Positions 27,305-37,181 of a stretch of 64,000 nucleotides of DNA are shown here, piece by piece. Both the position numbers and the translations under genes were made by a program. The stretch is from an uncultured Microbulbifer sp. (GTDB lineage Bacteria > Pseudomonadota > Gammaproteobacteria > Pseudomonadales > Cellvibrionaceae): contig NZ_CANNGQ010000003.1 of NCBI RefSeq assembly GCF_947504145.1, positions 124,001 to 188,000 on the forward strand. Direction: 5' to 3'. The notes beneath the pieces are model-generated. The model did no database searches. It saw only the letters and a list, made by a program, of their open reading frames with translations, and was not told the DNA's origin. Within the stretch, counting starts at the first letter, position 1, and each line of letters opens with the position of its first letter.

Positions 27305-28093
27305 GTGATCGATATTACTTACGCCCAATTGCACGCATGGTTGGTGGCTTTTCTCTGGCCTTTCGTGCGCCTGTCCGGATTCTTCATGGCCGCACCGCTA
27401 CTCGGCCACAAGGGAGTACCTGCCCGGGTCAAGATCGGTCTCGCCGTATTGATCACTTATGCCATCGCACCGGGTCTGCCCCAGTTGCCGTCGGTACCAG
27501 TGTGGTCCTGGGCCGGCCTCGGCATCATGATCGAGCAGACACTGATTGGCGCGGCCATTGGGCTGGTATTGCGGGTCATGTTTGCGGTTGTGCAGGCGGC
27601 GGGGGATTTCATTGGCCTGCAGATGGGCCTGGCATTCGCGACTTTTGTCACCCCGGACGGGGTAAACACCATGGTGCTGTCGCGTTTTCTGCACCTGATT
27701 GCGATGATGGTTTTTCTCGCTGTGAACGGGCACCTGATTGTGATTGATACCCTGGCTGCCAGTTTCCACACTCTGCCTATCGGCTACAGCGGGCTCAATC
27801 CGGCAGGCTTCGAAATGCTCGCCCGCTTCGGAAGTACGATTTTTTCTTCTGGCCTGATGTTGGCATTACCGATGGTGGCGGCACTACTGATCGTCAACCT
27901 GTCTCTCGGGATTCTCAACCGGTCTGCACCACAGCTGACGGTATTTTCCATCGGCTTCCCCGTTTCCCTCACTTTGGGATTGGTTCTGCTGCTGGTATTG
28001 ATGACCGACCTGGGTCGCTTTTTACAATTGCTATTTGAACAAGGGCTGGCGACGATCGAGCAAATTCTGCTTACTCTGGCGTCACCGCCCTAA
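27305..28093 (+). CDS. fliR: Flagellar export-gate protein FliR
   Basis: 262 residues with about six membrane helices and a GTG start 19 bp after fliQ. Family patterns include FVRLSGFFMAAPLLGHKGVP, EQTLIGAAIGLVLRVMFAVV and GDFIGLQMGLAFATFVTPDG. FliR completes the FliPQR gate. It is the last gene of the operon and converges with flgL 17 bp away. Confidence 0.97.
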   Translation: MIDITYAQLHAWLVAFLWPFVRLSGFFMAAPLLGHKGVPARVKIGLAVLITYAIAPGLPQLPSVPVWSWAGLGIMIEQTLIGAAIGLVLRVMFAVVQAAGDFIGLQMGLAFATFVTPDGVNTMVLSRFLHLIAMMVFLAVNGHLIVIDTLAASFHTLPIGYSGLNPAGFEMLARFGSTIFSSGLMLALPMVAALLIVNLSLGILNRSAPQLTVFSIGFPVSLTLGLVLLLVLMTDLGRFLQLLFEQGLATIEQILLTLASPP

Positions 28094-28105
28094 ACGGCGC
28101 CGTTT
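28092..28105. other. 14-bp perfect palindrome between fliR and flgL
   Basis: AAACGGCGCCGTTT covers the end of the fliR stop codon and ends 5 bp before the flgL stop. With almost no loop it would be a weak hairpin, but its place between convergent genes fits a minimal bidirectional terminator. Confidence 0.35.
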
Positions 28106-28110
28106 GACAA

Positions 28111-29307
28111 TTACATACGGTCGAACAGAGTCATTCCCTTGATATCGATAAACGCCTGCTGCGCAGCCTGCAGGCCAATCTGCCGCAGACTGTACTCGGC
28201 AATAGCTGATACATAATCCAGATCCACCAGGCCAGACAGCTTTTCTTCGTAGTTCAGGCTGCGATTGCCCGCTACCGAGTCCACCACGTCCAGTTCATTC
28301 ATACGCGCGCCAACCGAGGCGCGAGTAGTCAGTACGTTGTCGAGGCTGTTATCGAATTCCCGCAGCACACTGCTGAGTGTATTTTTACGTGCCGCGATAT
28401 CCGCACCACTACTGGAGGGCTGTTCAAGCACCGCCAGTGCTTTTTCAAACGTCTTGAACAGATCTGTATTCATATTCTCCGCCTGGTCCATATGCAGGCT
28501 ATCACCATCAGCGGGCATACCGTCCAAAGTGATGGAAAGCCCACCGAAACGGATTGCCTGACCCGGCTCGTAACTCTGCGCCGCGCTACCATTTACCGAG
28601 TAGGTGGCAGCCCCTCCTGAAACAGAAAAGGAAATATCAAAAGCGCCTCCAAAACCTGCGTCACTTTCATCCACTACCAGAGGGCCCTTGAAGGTGACGT
28701 TGCCCTGGTTGCCTGTGGCAGCTTCCGCCACATACCCTGCGCCGCTGTGGACGCTACGGAAAATATCCTCACCGTTGTCTGCCACCGGCATCAGGCGGGA
28801 GGCATCTACTCTCACCGCCCGGTTGTTGGTATCGCCTACATAACTGACATTCCCGCTGGCGTCGCGCACGAATGGTTCGCTGCTGTCCCGGTAACCGCCG
28901 AACAAGTAGCGTCCATTGCCATCGGTGGCATTTGCCTGCCCGATCACGGTTTCATAGATACCACGAAGTTCGGTGGCCACTGAGGCGCGGTCCGCATCAC
29001 TCAGTGTGTCGCTGGCTGCCTGTAGGATGAGTGTGCGCGCACTGCCGATGGCATCGCTGACACTGTTGAGCACGCTCTCTTCCTGCGCCAGAGCGTTGCG
29101 CGCACTGATGCGTGCATCGGTGTACTGGCTGTTGACCGCAAGCGCCTGGGAAACCTGAACCGCCTGTGACGCGGCCTGCGGATCATCAGAGGGATTAACC
29201 ACTCGACGGCCGGAAGCAATCTGCTGGCTTACCTGCATCAAGTTGCCCTGCTGGCGATTCAATGAGCTCATGCTCTGCTCATAGATGGTAAGAGTGCTGA
29301 TACGCAT
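28111..29307 (-). CDS. flgL: Hook-filament junction protein FlgL
   Basis: 398 residues with flagellin-like ends: MRISTLTIYEQSMSSLNRQQ, then LMQVSQQIASGRRVVNPSDD at the N-terminus; SLRQIGLQAAQQAFIDIKGM and LFDRM at the C-terminus. FlgL (HAP3) links FlgK to the filament. It follows flgK by 44 bp and is the last gene of the flg block on this strand. Confidence 0.97.
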   Translation of the reverse strand: MRISTLTIYEQSMSSLNRQQGNLMQVSQQIASGRRVVNPSDDPQAASQAVQVSQALAVNSQYTDARISARNALAQEESVLNSVSDAIGSARTLILQAASDTLSDADRASVATELRGIYETVIGQANATDGNGRYLFGGYRDSSEPFVRDASGNVSYVGDTNNRAVRVDASRLMPVADNGEDIFRSVHSGAGYVAEAATGNQGNVTFKGPLVVDESDAGFGGAFDISFSVSGGAATYSVNGSAAQSYEPGQAIRFGGLSITLDGMPADGDSLHMDQAENMNTDLFKTFEKALAVLEQPSSSGADIAARKNTLSSVLREFDNSLDNVLTTRASVGARMNELDVVDSVAGNRSLNYEEKLSGLVDLDYVSAIAEYSLRQIGLQAAQQAFIDIKGMTLFDRM

Positions 29308-29351
29308 AGCTTATATCTCTTTTAATTCCATTCCGGTGTGGGTCAGGTTGT

Positions 29352-30971
29352 TCAGCGCAGGCCGAGAATTTCATCCAGAACCGTCGATGCGGTCTGAATC
29401 ACTTTCGCGTTGGCCTGGTAAAATTGCTGAAAGCGAATCAGATTGGCTGCCTCCTCATCTAGATTGACCCCGGATTCCGACTGCTGCAGTGCGTAAAGTT
29501 GCTCACTCAGTCCCTGGCGCGCATCCAAGTTGACCTGCGCAATATTGGTGTGGCTTCCCACATCGCTGACCATGATTGCATAGGCCCCATTGAAGGTCGC
29601 ACTCCCGCCGACGAGACTCTGTTGCTGTAGCTGTTGCAGGGCCAATGCGTTTTCGTTGTCGCCGCTGCCACCACCTGCACCGGCGGCAATGGCTGCGGTA
29701 TCGCGAATTACGTTATCCATGCTACCGGCAGCGCCGCGCACCGGCTGCAATTGGAAGCGGTCGCCATCCACCAGCGCAGAGGCATCATCAATCTGCAGGA
29801 CCACACCACCCAGTTCGACCTGCCCACTGCTGTCCAGAGTGACGGTAAACCGTTCACCGTTATCCAGGCGGGTCACCTGAAATTCCCCGTTGGCAGCATC
29901 GCTTACTTTCAACTCGTAATCGGTCGCCGCCAGTTGGCTCAGATCACCAAACGCAGCCGCAAACACCGCGCTGCCATTATTGCGTTCATTACTCAGAATA
30001 CGCGGCTCCGCCACAGTAAACAGGTCGCCACCGGCGTTGCCATTCAGGTCGAATCCTGCCCGGTGCTGTTCGTTGACGGCACTCGCCAGGGTTACTGCCA
30101 GCTGGCCCAACTGGCTCTGGGTGTTGTCCAGCGCTTCGTTGCGGAAACTCAGCAAACCACCCAGTGTGCCACCACTGATACTGCTGTCTTTCAGTGCAAT
30201 CATGTTGCCCGCAGAATCTCGATAGCCCACAACAGTGCGGGAAGGGTCGGCATCGCTGGCGATCGCCTGTAGATCAAAACTGGTGCTGTCAGCAACTATC
30301 GGCTGACCATTGCCGATGGAAAGGTTATAGGTTCCACTCTCCTGAACCGTAAGCTCCACGTCGAGACGTGTACTCAGATCCGCCACGAGCTGATCCCGCT
30401 GGTTAAGCAGGCTGTTCGGTGCTTCCCCATGCTTGGCTCTGGCCAGTGCGATTTCTCGGTTGAGATTGGCAACCTGCCCCGCAGTATTGTTAATCTGGGA
30501 AATCTCGTCGCGAATCTGGGTGTTGATGCCATCCTGCATATCGTTGAGGTATTCATCGAAAGCACGGAACTGGGCACTCATGGTATCTGCCGCACCGATC
30601 ACACCCTGACGCGCAGCCGGGTCTGAAGGCGCACTCGCCAGGTCTTCAAACGAGGAAAAGAAATCCTGCATCAGCGGCGCCAGGCCTGCCTGCTGATCTG
30701 CCAGCAGATTGTCAATCTGCGAAACCTGCGTGACATAGCTGCTCAGTGCGCTGGTTTCACTATTGGCGCGGTTCAATTGACCGGCAACGAAGCCGTCAAA
30801 CTGGCGTTGAATATCCTCTACGGTAACCCCACCGGAACCACTGCGCTCGGACAACAATGTCAACTCCCGGTTGTAACCCGGGGTGTAGACATTACTGATG
30901 TTATTGCTGGTGGTGTTGAGGGCGTTCTGTGCGGCATTCAGGCCGCTGAGGCCAATTGAGAAGATGCTCAT
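29352..30971 (-). CDS. flgK: Hook-filament junction protein FlgK
   Basis: 539 residues. The N-terminus IFSIGLSGLNAAQNALNTTS-NNISNV and the C-terminus (GVNLDEEAANLIRFQQFYQA, KVIQTASTVLDEILGL) are canonical for FlgK (HAP1). The first filament-proximal junction zone is built from it. A sigma-28-like promoter lies 31-58 bp upstream, so flgKL can be made late and independently of flgB-flgJ, as in enterics. Confidence 0.97.
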   Translation of the reverse strand: MSIFSIGLSGLNAAQNALNTTSNNISNVYTPGYNRELTLLSERSGSGGVTVEDIQRQFDGFVAGQLNRANSETSALSSYVTQVSQIDNLLADQQAGLAPLMQDFFSSFEDLASAPSDPAARQGVIGAADTMSAQFRAFDEYLNDMQDGINTQIRDEISQINNTAGQVANLNREIALARAKHGEAPNSLLNQRDQLVADLSTRLDVELTVQESGTYNLSIGNGQPIVADSTSFDLQAIASDADPSRTVVGYRDSAGNMIALKDSSISGGTLGGLLSFRNEALDNTQSQLGQLAVTLASAVNEQHRAGFDLNGNAGGDLFTVAEPRILSNERNNGSAVFAAAFGDLSQLAATDYELKVSDAANGEFQVTRLDNGERFTVTLDSSGQVELGGVVLQIDDASALVDGDRFQLQPVRGAAGSMDNVIRDTAAIAAGAGGGSGDNENALALQQLQQQSLVGGSATFNGAYAIMVSDVGSHTNIAQVNLDARQGLSEQLYALQQSESGVNLDEEAANLIRFQQFYQANAKVIQTASTVLDEILGLR

Positions 30972-31001
30972 CGTCGTAATTCCATATCACCGTTGATCCT
31001 G

Positions 31002-31029
31002 TTATCGGCGGAGCCCCCCTCCGTCTTGA
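31002..31029 (-). promoter_or_regulatory. Sigma-28 promoter of flgKL
   Basis: On the minus strand: TCAAGACG, 12 bp, GCCGATAA. The -10 is a perfect match; the -35 keeps TnAAG and the spacer is one base longer than usual. It lies between the flgJ stop and the flgK start. Confidence 0.65.
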
Positions 31030-31042
31030 GTGCCAGGAGCAA

Positions 31043-31420
31043 TTAATTATCGCGGCTTTTATCTGGGCTTGTATCTGGGCTTGTATCTGGGGTTGTGTCT
31101 GGGGTTGTATCTGGACTGCCAACAGAAATGTCGCGGGACAGCTGGCTCACTAATTGTTCCGCGAGCCCCAGGCCACGCCCGGAGAGATGACTGGAAAGTT
31201 GCTGGTCGAACATGGATTCGTAAAATCGGGTGGCGGAGCTGTCCATCAAATCCGAGCGCGGCATTGCGTCGCGCATACTTTTCATCATCTGGTGCAGGAA
31301 CAGTGCTTCAAACTGTTCAGCGGCAGCCTGCAACTGCTCGTGCTTGTCTCGCCCCTGCTGCAGGCTATTCAATCCCTGTACGTCCAGCGCAAAACCGGCG
31401 CGTGTATCAATCGGCCTCAT
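31043..31420 (-). CDS. flgJ: Rod-cap protein FlgJ, single-domain form
   Basis: 125 residues containing only the rod-binding domain (LQAAAEQFEALFLHQMMKSM, FYESMFDQQLSSHLSGRGLG). The C-terminal glucosaminidase domain found in the 300-residue FlgJ of E. coli and Pseudomonas is absent. The tail is a low-complexity repeat of PDTT/PDTS units made by a 12-bp tandem repeat. A separate lytic enzyme must open the murein for the rod; none is encoded in this window. It overlaps flgI (ATGA). Confidence 0.93.
   Translation of the reverse strand: MRPIDTRAGFALDVQGLNSLQQGRDKHEQLQAAAEQFEALFLHQMMKSMRDAMPRSDLMDSSATRFYESMFDQQLSSHLSGRGLGLAEQLVSQLSRDISVGSPDTTPDTTPDTSPDTSPDKSRDN
31058..31117. repeat. 12-bp tandem repeat in the flgJ tail, five units
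   Basis: Five consecutive 12-bp units with consensus TGTATCTGGGCT/TGTATCTGGGGT encode the FlgJ tail PDTTPDTTPDTSPDTSPDKS. The units differ by 1-3 bases. Unit length is a multiple of 3, so copy-number change would keep the frame. Confidence 0.9.
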
Positions 31421-32535
31421 CAGATCACCTCCAACTCTGCGCGCAGTGCGCCAGCCGCCTTGAGCGCTTCAAGAATGGTCATCAGGTCTGTCGGTGTGGC
31501 ACCCAGTGCGTTCAACGCATCCACAACTTCCATCAAGTCTGCGCCTTGAACAAACTTGAGCGCGCCCACCTGCTCTCGAACGGAAATATTGCTATCCGGC
31601 ACAACCACCGAACGACCATCGGCAAACGGTGATGGCTGGCTAACGCCAAAGGCGGTGTCGATCACGACCGACAGATTTCCGTGGGCCACTGCAGCGGGCT
31701 CCAGAGTCACCTGTCCATTCAAAACCACGGCACCGCTGCGGGCGTTGATGACAACACGTGCCGGCGGCGCCAGTGGAGTTACATTGACCTGTTGTACGCG
31801 GGCGATAAAGCGAACCCGATCGTTGTCGTTATCCGGGCTGATGATGCGCACCAGACCGGCGTCAACTGCGCCGGCCACCTCGCGGCCAAATGTGCGGTTG
31901 ATGGCCTGCACTACCCGCTCGGCAGTACCAAAATCCGCTTCGCGCAACTGCAGATCAAGAAAACCACCAGCACCCAGGGCCACTTGGACTTCGCGCTCGA
32001 CCAGTGCACCACCGGCAATCCGCCCACCGGCCTGCTGATTAACCTGAACACTGGAGCCACCAGACTCGGCGCCCGCGCCACCGACCAGAAGATTACCCTG
32101 GGCTACCGCATAGGTGAGTCCATCCACACCTTTGAGCGGCGTCATCAACAGGGTACCACCACGCAGACTGCGCGCATTGCCAACGGAGGAGACCACTACA
32201 TCCAGTCGCTGCCCGGGGCGTGTAAAGGGAGGCAAATTCGCGGTCACCATCACCCCCGCCACATTGCGCAACTGCATATTGGTACCCGGAGGTATAGTGA
32301 TACCCAGCTGGGCGAACATATTGCCGAGACCCTGGGTGGTAAATGGAGTTTGCATTGTCTGATCACCACTGCCATCCAGACCGACCACCAGGCCATAGCC
32401 CACCAGCTGGTTGTCACGCACACCCGCAAAGTCAGCAAGCTCACGAATCGGCGTGGCACTTGCCTGAGCGCTGGAGATTGCGCTCACGTTCAATGCAACC
32501 AATAGCAGGAAGGACACCGAAAAAAATTTATTCAT
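31420..32535 (-). CDS. flgI: Flagellar P-ring protein FlgI
   Basis: 371 residues with a signal peptide (residues 1-25, cleavage near SSAQA). Conserved segments include FAGVRDNQLVGYGLVVGLDG, VGNARSLRGGTLLMTPLKGV and GRSVVVPDSNISVREQVGAL. FlgI forms the periplasmic P ring. It is 34 bp after flgH. Confidence 0.97.
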   Translation of the reverse strand: MNKFFSVSFLLLVALNVSAISSAQASATPIRELADFAGVRDNQLVGYGLVVGLDGSGDQTMQTPFTTQGLGNMFAQLGITIPPGTNMQLRNVAGVMVTANLPPFTRPGQRLDVVVSSVGNARSLRGGTLLMTPLKGVDGLTYAVAQGNLLVGGAGAESGGSSVQVNQQAGGRIAGGALVEREVQVALGAGGFLDLQLREADFGTAERVVQAINRTFGREVAGAVDAGLVRIISPDNDNDRVRFIARVQQVNVTPLAPPARVVINARSGAVVLNGQVTLEPAAVAHGNLSVVIDTAFGVSQPSPFADGRSVVVPDSNISVREQVGALKFVQGADLMEVVDALNALGATPTDLMTILEALKAAGALRAELEVI

Positions 32536-32569
32536 GGGCGTGTCACAGTTCAGATGAATTGAGGAAAGA

Positions 32570-33247
32570 TCAGTAGGGTGAAATGTTCAGCAGAAGCCGC
32601 TGAAACCAGCCCATAGTCTGCGCTTCATTGCTGTAGCCGTTGCCAACATACTCAATGCGCGCTTCGGCCACCTGGGTCGACAACACCTGATTGGCGGCGG
32701 TGATTGCCCGCGGGTCAACAATACCGGAGAAACGGATGAACTCCGTTCCCTCATTGATACGGATCTGCTTTTCGCCGCGCACCCGGAAGTTGCCATTGGG
32801 CAGCACTTCAAGCACGGTCGCCGTAAGTGTTCCGGAAAAGGTATTGCGTGCTTCAGCGCCGCCACCACCCTGGAAATTACTATTGCCGGTGATATCGATA
32901 CCGTAGTCGACCAGTCGCTCGAGCCCACTCGGTGCAGTATCTGTCGTCAATGTGGTGGCACCCTCGCGCTCCGCATTAACTTCCGAGTTTCGCGACGCAC
33001 TCACCTGCTCATTGAATATTACGGTTAACAGGTCTCCGCTCATCCGCGGGCGGTCCTCTTCGAACAGCGGTAGATAACCGGTGTCCGGCTGAAAGATCGC
33101 GCCGTTGGCACGCGGAGCAGGCGGCATTGGGATCTCGACCCATTCCGGGTCTCCCGCTAAAGAAGCTTGCGGCAATTGTGCACAACCCGCTGAAACGATC
33201 GCCGCTACCGTCACTATCAATCGCACCAGCTGCTGCATGACAATCAC
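32570..33247 (-). CDS. flgH: Flagellar L-ring lipoprotein FlgH
   Basis: 225 residues with a lipobox (VSAGC-A, cysteine near residue 21) marking an outer-membrane lipoprotein. Typical segments: [40 protein letters not shown], and [20 protein letters not shown]. The GTG at 33247 overlaps the flgG stop; the ATG three codons later is an equally possible start. Confidence 0.96.
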   Translation of the reverse strand: MIVMQQLVRLIVTVAAIVSAGCAQLPQASLAGDPEWVEIPMPPAPRANGAIFQPDTGYLPLFEEDRPRMSGDLLTVIFNEQVSASRNSEVNAEREGATTLTTDTAPSGLERLVDYGIDITGNSNFQGGGGAEARNTFSGTLTATVLEVLPNGNFRVRGEKQIRINEGTEFIRFSGIVDPRAITAANQVLSTQVAEARIEYVGNGYSNEAQTMGWFQRLLLNISPY

Positions 33248-34026
33248 AACTGGGCCAGACGCGACAGCATCTCGTCGGACGTCTGCACGGCTTTACTATT
33301 GATTTCGTAGGCACGTTGGGTCTGTATCATGTTAACCATTTCCTCCACCACATTGACGTTGGAGGTTTCTACAAAAGACTGATACAGACTGCCAGAACCA
33401 TTCATACCGGGCATGCTTTCACTGCGCATGCCAGAAGCGCTGGTTTCCAGAAACAGGTTTTCACCAATGGCTTGCAGGCCTGCGGGATTGACGAAAGTGG
33501 ACAGCGTTAGCTGGCCAACCTCAACACTTTGTGTGGCCCCGGGCTCGGTGATGGATACCAGGCCATCTTTCCCCACGGTCACCGATAGTGCATTTTCGGG
33601 AATGAGCACGGCAGGCTCCAGCGGATAACCACTGGCAGTTACCATCTGTCCATTCTGGTCCAGCTGAAAACTACCGTCGCGGGTAAATGCTGTACTGCCA
33701 TCCGGCATACGCACCTGGAAAAACCCTTTACCATTAATCGCCAGGTCTCGGGAGTTTCCAGTGTTTTCCAACCCACCCTGTGAATGCAATCGTTCGGTGG
33801 CGACCGGGCGAACACCGGTGCCCACCTGCATGCCCGATGGCAGAGTGTTTTGAATATCGTTTCGAGCGCCGGGCTGGCGCATATTCTGATACAGCAGATC
33901 CTCAAATACCGCACGGGATTTTTTGAACCCGTTGGTGCTGACGTTAGCCAGGTTATTGGCAATTACGTCCATTTTAACCTGCTGGGATTCGAGACCAGTT
34001 TTTGCGGTCCAAAGGGATTTGATCAT
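33244..34026 (-). CDS. flgG: Distal rod protein FlgG
   Basis: 260 residues. N-terminal [20 protein letters not shown] followed by [20 protein letters not shown], and the C-terminal [20 protein letters not shown] with [15 protein letters not shown], are canonical. FlgG forms the distal rod through the P and L rings. It lies 15 bp after flgF. Confidence 0.97.
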   Translation of the reverse strand: MIKSLWTAKTGLESQQVKMDVIANNLANVSTNGFKKSRAVFEDLLYQNMRQPGARNDIQNTLPSGMQVGTGVRPVATERLHSQGGLENTGNSRDLAINGKGFFQVRMPDGSTAFTRDGSFQLDQNGQMVTASGYPLEPAVLIPENALSVTVGKDGLVSITEPGATQSVEVGQLTLSTFVNPAGLQAIGENLFLETSASGMRSESMPGMNGSGSLYQSFVETSNVNVVEEMVNMIQTQRAYEINSKAVQTSDEMLSRLAQL

Positions 34027-34041
34027 GTTGAAATCTCTCGC

Positions 34042-34797
34042 TTAATCCAGTGACAGCAGACTGTCTGCCTGACGGCCATTTTCATCGGCACTCTCGATGA
34101 CTTTTAGCTGCATATCGTAACGACGCGCGTTGTCGATCATCGCCACCATGGACTCCACCGGGCTGACATTACTGCCTTCCAGAGATCCGGATACCAGCCG
34201 CGCCTGTTCATCCTGTGCCAACGGAGCCACATTGCCTGTGGCGTCGGATGCAGCTCGAAAAAGCCCATCACTGCCGCGCTGTAGCGGCACCTCCCCGGGG
34301 GTGACCAGTTTCAGGCGCGCCACCTGCACCAGTGCTTCGGGGTCTTCCCCTGCACCAATCGCACTGATCGTGCCATCGGCTCCCATGGAAAGGCTCGCGC
34401 CTAACGGAATAACAATCGGACCATTTTCACCCATAACCGGGTTGCTACCGGAGGTGAGTATTCCGGTGGCATCTACCTGCAGGTCGCCGCGGCGGGTATA
34501 GGCTTCGCTTCCATCACTACTCTGTACCGCAAGCCAGGCGTCACCCTGCAGCGCGATATCCAGGTCGCGGCCCGTGGCATTGATCGGACCTGCACTGAAA
34601 TCCGCTCCGGGAGTGGAAGCAACCACCGAGGTGCGGGTAGCCAACAGCGCGTCGCCCTGCACGGGCACCGCGCGCAATGCGTAAAGCTGCGCGCGGAAAC
34701 CGGAGGTTGTCGCATTGGCCAGGTTGTTGCTCACCACCGATTGCTGCTCCATGCTCTGGCGAGCGCCACTCATGGCGGTGTACAGAAGACGGTCCAT
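34042..34797 (-). CDS. flgF: Proximal rod protein FlgF
   Basis: 251 residues. Starts MDRLLYTAMSGARQSMEQQS with VVSNNLANATTSGFRAQLYA and ends with NVSPVESMVAMIDNARRYDM. These are FlgF features of the rod/hook family. It follows flgE by 27 bp and precedes flgG. Confidence 0.96.
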   Translation of the reverse strand: MDRLLYTAMSGARQSMEQQSVVSNNLANATTSGFRAQLYALRAVPVQGDALLATRTSVVASTPGADFSAGPINATGRDLDIALQGDAWLAVQSSDGSEAYTRRGDLQVDATGILTSGSNPVMGENGPIVIPLGASLSMGADGTISAIGAGEDPEALVQVARLKLVTPGEVPLQRGSDGLFRAASDATGNVAPLAQDEQARLVSGSLEGSNVSPVESMVAMIDNARRYDMQLKVIESADENGRQADSLLSLD

Positions 34798-34824
34798 AGG
34801 TTTTCTCCGATTGCGTCAGAAGCG

Positions 34825-36015
34825 TCAGCGCAGATTCACTGCTGCCTGTAGCACTTCGTCCTGTACCTTGATGGTCTGGGTGTTGGCCTGGTAGTTACGC
34901 TGCGCCACAATGAGGTCCACCAGTTCGCGGGTAAGATCCACGTTCGATGTTTCCACCGCACCGGATTCCAGGGTGCCAAACTGGCCGACGCCAGCCAGTC
35001 CCAGCAGGGGCTGACCGGAGCTGGCGGTTTCCACCCACACATTGTCGCCATTTGGAGACAAGCCTTCCGGATTGCGGAAGTTAGCCAGAGAGATCACTCC
35101 TAGTACCTGGCTCTTCTCATTGGCATAGTTGCCCCGCAAGGTGCCATCGTCGTCGAAGGTGATACCCACCAGAGCGCCTGCGGCATAGCCATTCTGATCC
35201 AGAGAATTCAGTGCAAAGTCATTGCCGAACTGTGTGGAACCATCAAAGCGGAGATCAAAATCCAGCACATCGGCACCACCGCCCGGCGTAAAGCTGTATG
35301 TTGGAAAAGTGCTGCCCGGTTCGTTCAGGCTGCCGTTGTTGTCAAATACCAGCTCGCCCGTGTTCACGGTGTCTGCATTGCCATCCACCGCCACACGCAC
35401 TTCCCAGACGTTATCTGCCGTCTTGGTAAAGTAGGTGGTCATGGTGTGCTGAATACCGAGAGAATCGTAAACGGTACCGGTGTTGGCATAGGAGTAACTA
35501 TCGCCATCGGTGGTGTCGAATGGAAAGGCGGTGCGATCAATCACGTCCACGGTTGCATCCAGGTTCATGGAAACTTCCACACCACTGGTGGCGGTTGCGT
35601 TCATTGCGTCGGCCGGCACCCGCAGCTCCACCGGCTGGCCACCAGTACCTACGCCCGCAGGGAAACCGGTCAGACGCGCGCCCTGGGCGTTCTGTAAATA
35701 CCCGTCTGCAGTCAGTGTGAGCTGACCGTTGCGGGAATACACAACTTCACCGGCCTGAGTAAAACGGAAGAATCCGTTGCCGTTGATACCCAGATCCAGG
35801 CTGCGGCCGGTAGCCTCCAAAGTGCCGTTGGAGAAATCCTGCAACACGGCCGCCACACGATTGCCCTGGCCCGCGAGTGCGCCGGTGTACACATCTGCAA
35901 ACTGTACGCTGGAACCTTTAAAACCCACTGTCTGTGAGTTGGCAATATTGTTACCGACAACATCGAGATTGGTGGCCGCAGAGTTGAGCCCGCTAAGCGC
36001 TTGTGAAAAACCCAT
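34825..36015 (-). CDS. flgE: Flagellar hook protein FlgE
   Basis: 396 residues, close to the E. coli length of 402. N-terminus GFSQALSGLNSAATNLDVVG with NNIANSQTVGFKGSSVQFAD; C-terminus GAVETSNVDLTRELVDLIVA with QRNYQANTQTIKVQDEVL. A central variable domain accounts for the rest. FlgE polymerises into the hook under the control of FlgD and FliK. Confidence 0.98.
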   Translation of the reverse strand: MGFSQALSGLNSAATNLDVVGNNIANSQTVGFKGSSVQFADVYTGALAGQGNRVAAVLQDFSNGTLEATGRSLDLGINGNGFFRFTQAGEVVYSRNGQLTLTADGYLQNAQGARLTGFPAGVGTGGQPVELRVPADAMNATATSGVEVSMNLDATVDVIDRTAFPFDTTDGDSYSYANTGTVYDSLGIQHTMTTYFTKTADNVWEVRVAVDGNADTVNTGELVFDNNGSLNEPGSTFPTYSFTPGGGADVLDFDLRFDGSTQFGNDFALNSLDQNGYAAGALVGITFDDDGTLRGNYANEKSQVLGVISLANFRNPEGLSPNGDNVWVETASSGQPLLGLAGVGQFGTLESGAVETSNVDLTRELVDLIVAQRNYQANTQTIKVQDEVLQAAVNLR

Positions 36016-36066
36016 AATCAGTACCTGTTGGAAAGTGAATTCTGGAAATTGATTGGTTACTTCGAA

Positions 36067-36741
36067 TCAGAGAATCTGGCGAATATCGTCCAGGCTCACC
36101 GGTTCGGTGATGCCACCGAGATCAAGTTTCGGTGCGCCCTGCTCGTCGAGGCTCACTCCGCTGACCAGCGCGTAGTTCAGGGTGCTGGCCAGCAGAGAGT
36201 CGCCATTCGCCGACGCGCTGACAGACACCCGGTAAGAACCTTCCGGCGCGACGGTGCCGTCATTGGTCATGCCATCCCAGGTGAATGACTCCACACCGGC
36301 ATCGAGCGAGAACGGCTCGAAGCTGCGAACCACTTCACCGGCGGCGTTGCGAATAGTGATATGCACGTTATCCGCCGCCTGCGGTAGCTCAATACCAAAT
36401 GGTGTGGTTGCGGCCTCTTCGCCGACCAGTACACGGTCCCCTTCCACCAGCACACCTTTGCCGATCATGTCCGCTGCCTGCAGCATCTGGCTGGTATCCA
36501 ACTGGCCGTTGATGCCGGCCAGGGTTTCATTGAGACTTTCAATCCCGCTCACGGTATTGATCTGGGCCAGCTGCGAGGTCATCTCCGCATTTTCCATTGG
36601 ATTCATGGGATCCTGATTTTGCAATTGCGCAACCAGCAATGTCATAAAGCTACCCTGCAAGTCGGCGCTGGCACTTGCCGTAGCCCCGGTCGCATTCAGC
36701 GCAGAGCGCACACCACTATCAATTACGTTCGCTACCGCCAT
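36067..36741 (-). CDS. flgD: Hook-cap scaffold protein FlgD
   Basis: 224 residues. The conserved N-terminal segment FMTLLVAQLQNQDPMNPMEN with EMTSQLAQINTVSGIESLNE identifies FlgD. The C-terminal half holds the FlgD Ig/tudor-like domains (FTWDGMTNDGTVAPEGSYRV). It shares one base with the flgC stop (TGATG). Confidence 0.97.
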   Translation of the reverse strand: MAVANVIDSGVRSALNATGATASASADLQGSFMTLLVAQLQNQDPMNPMENAEMTSQLAQINTVSGIESLNETLAGINGQLDTSQMLQAADMIGKGVLVEGDRVLVGEEAATTPFGIELPQAADNVHITIRNAAGEVVRSFEPFSLDAGVESFTWDGMTNDGTVAPEGSYRVSVSASANGDSLLASTLNYALVSGVSLDEQGAPKLDLGGITEPVSLDDIRQIL

Positions 36742-37148
36742 CAGCTTTCTCCCAGTGTGAGTGTTTTCAGCATCAGCTGCTTGCTGGTATTCATCACTTC
36801 CACATTAGCCTGATACGAACGGGACGCAGCAATCATGTCTACCATTTCATTGACAGGCTCAACATTCGGCACGCTGACATATCCGCCCTCGTCTGCCAGT
36901 GGATGATCTGGACGATATTCCTGGCGAAGCGGTGCGGTATCCTCCACCAACCCGCGCACGCTTACACCACCAATGTCGCCGTTCTGCTGTTGACGCGCGG
37001 CAAAAATCAGATGCTTTGCGCGGTAGGCTTCGCCATCCGGTCCGGCCACGCTGTCCGCGTTGGCGAGGTTGCTGGCTGTGACATTCATCCGCTGGCCCTG
37101 CGCCGCCATCGCTGATCCGGATATTTCAAAAATGGAAAACATCGACAT
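36741..37148 (-). CDS. flgC: Proximal rod protein FlgC
   Basis: 135 residues. SIFEISGSAMAAQGQRMNVT with ASNLANADSV at the N-terminus and PNVEPVNEMVDMIAASRSYQ with ANVEVMNTSKQLMLKTL at the C-terminus are canonical. FlgC is a proximal rod component. It lies 33 bp after flgB. Confidence 0.97.
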   Translation of the reverse strand: MSMFSIFEISGSAMAAQGQRMNVTASNLANADSVAGPDGEAYRAKHLIFAARQQQNGDIGGVSVRGLVEDTAPLRQEYRPDHPLADEGGYVSVPNVEPVNEMVDMIAASRSYQANVEVMNTSKQLMLKTLTLGES

Positions 37149-37181
37149 GCTGTACTCCTGTAATTTTATTCTTGCGACGCT

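Noticed and set aside
31058-31117. Tandem 12-bp repeat as a possible CRISPR array or iteron set
   Set aside because: The units are contiguous with no spacers and lie in frame inside flgJ, so it is a coding minisatellite.
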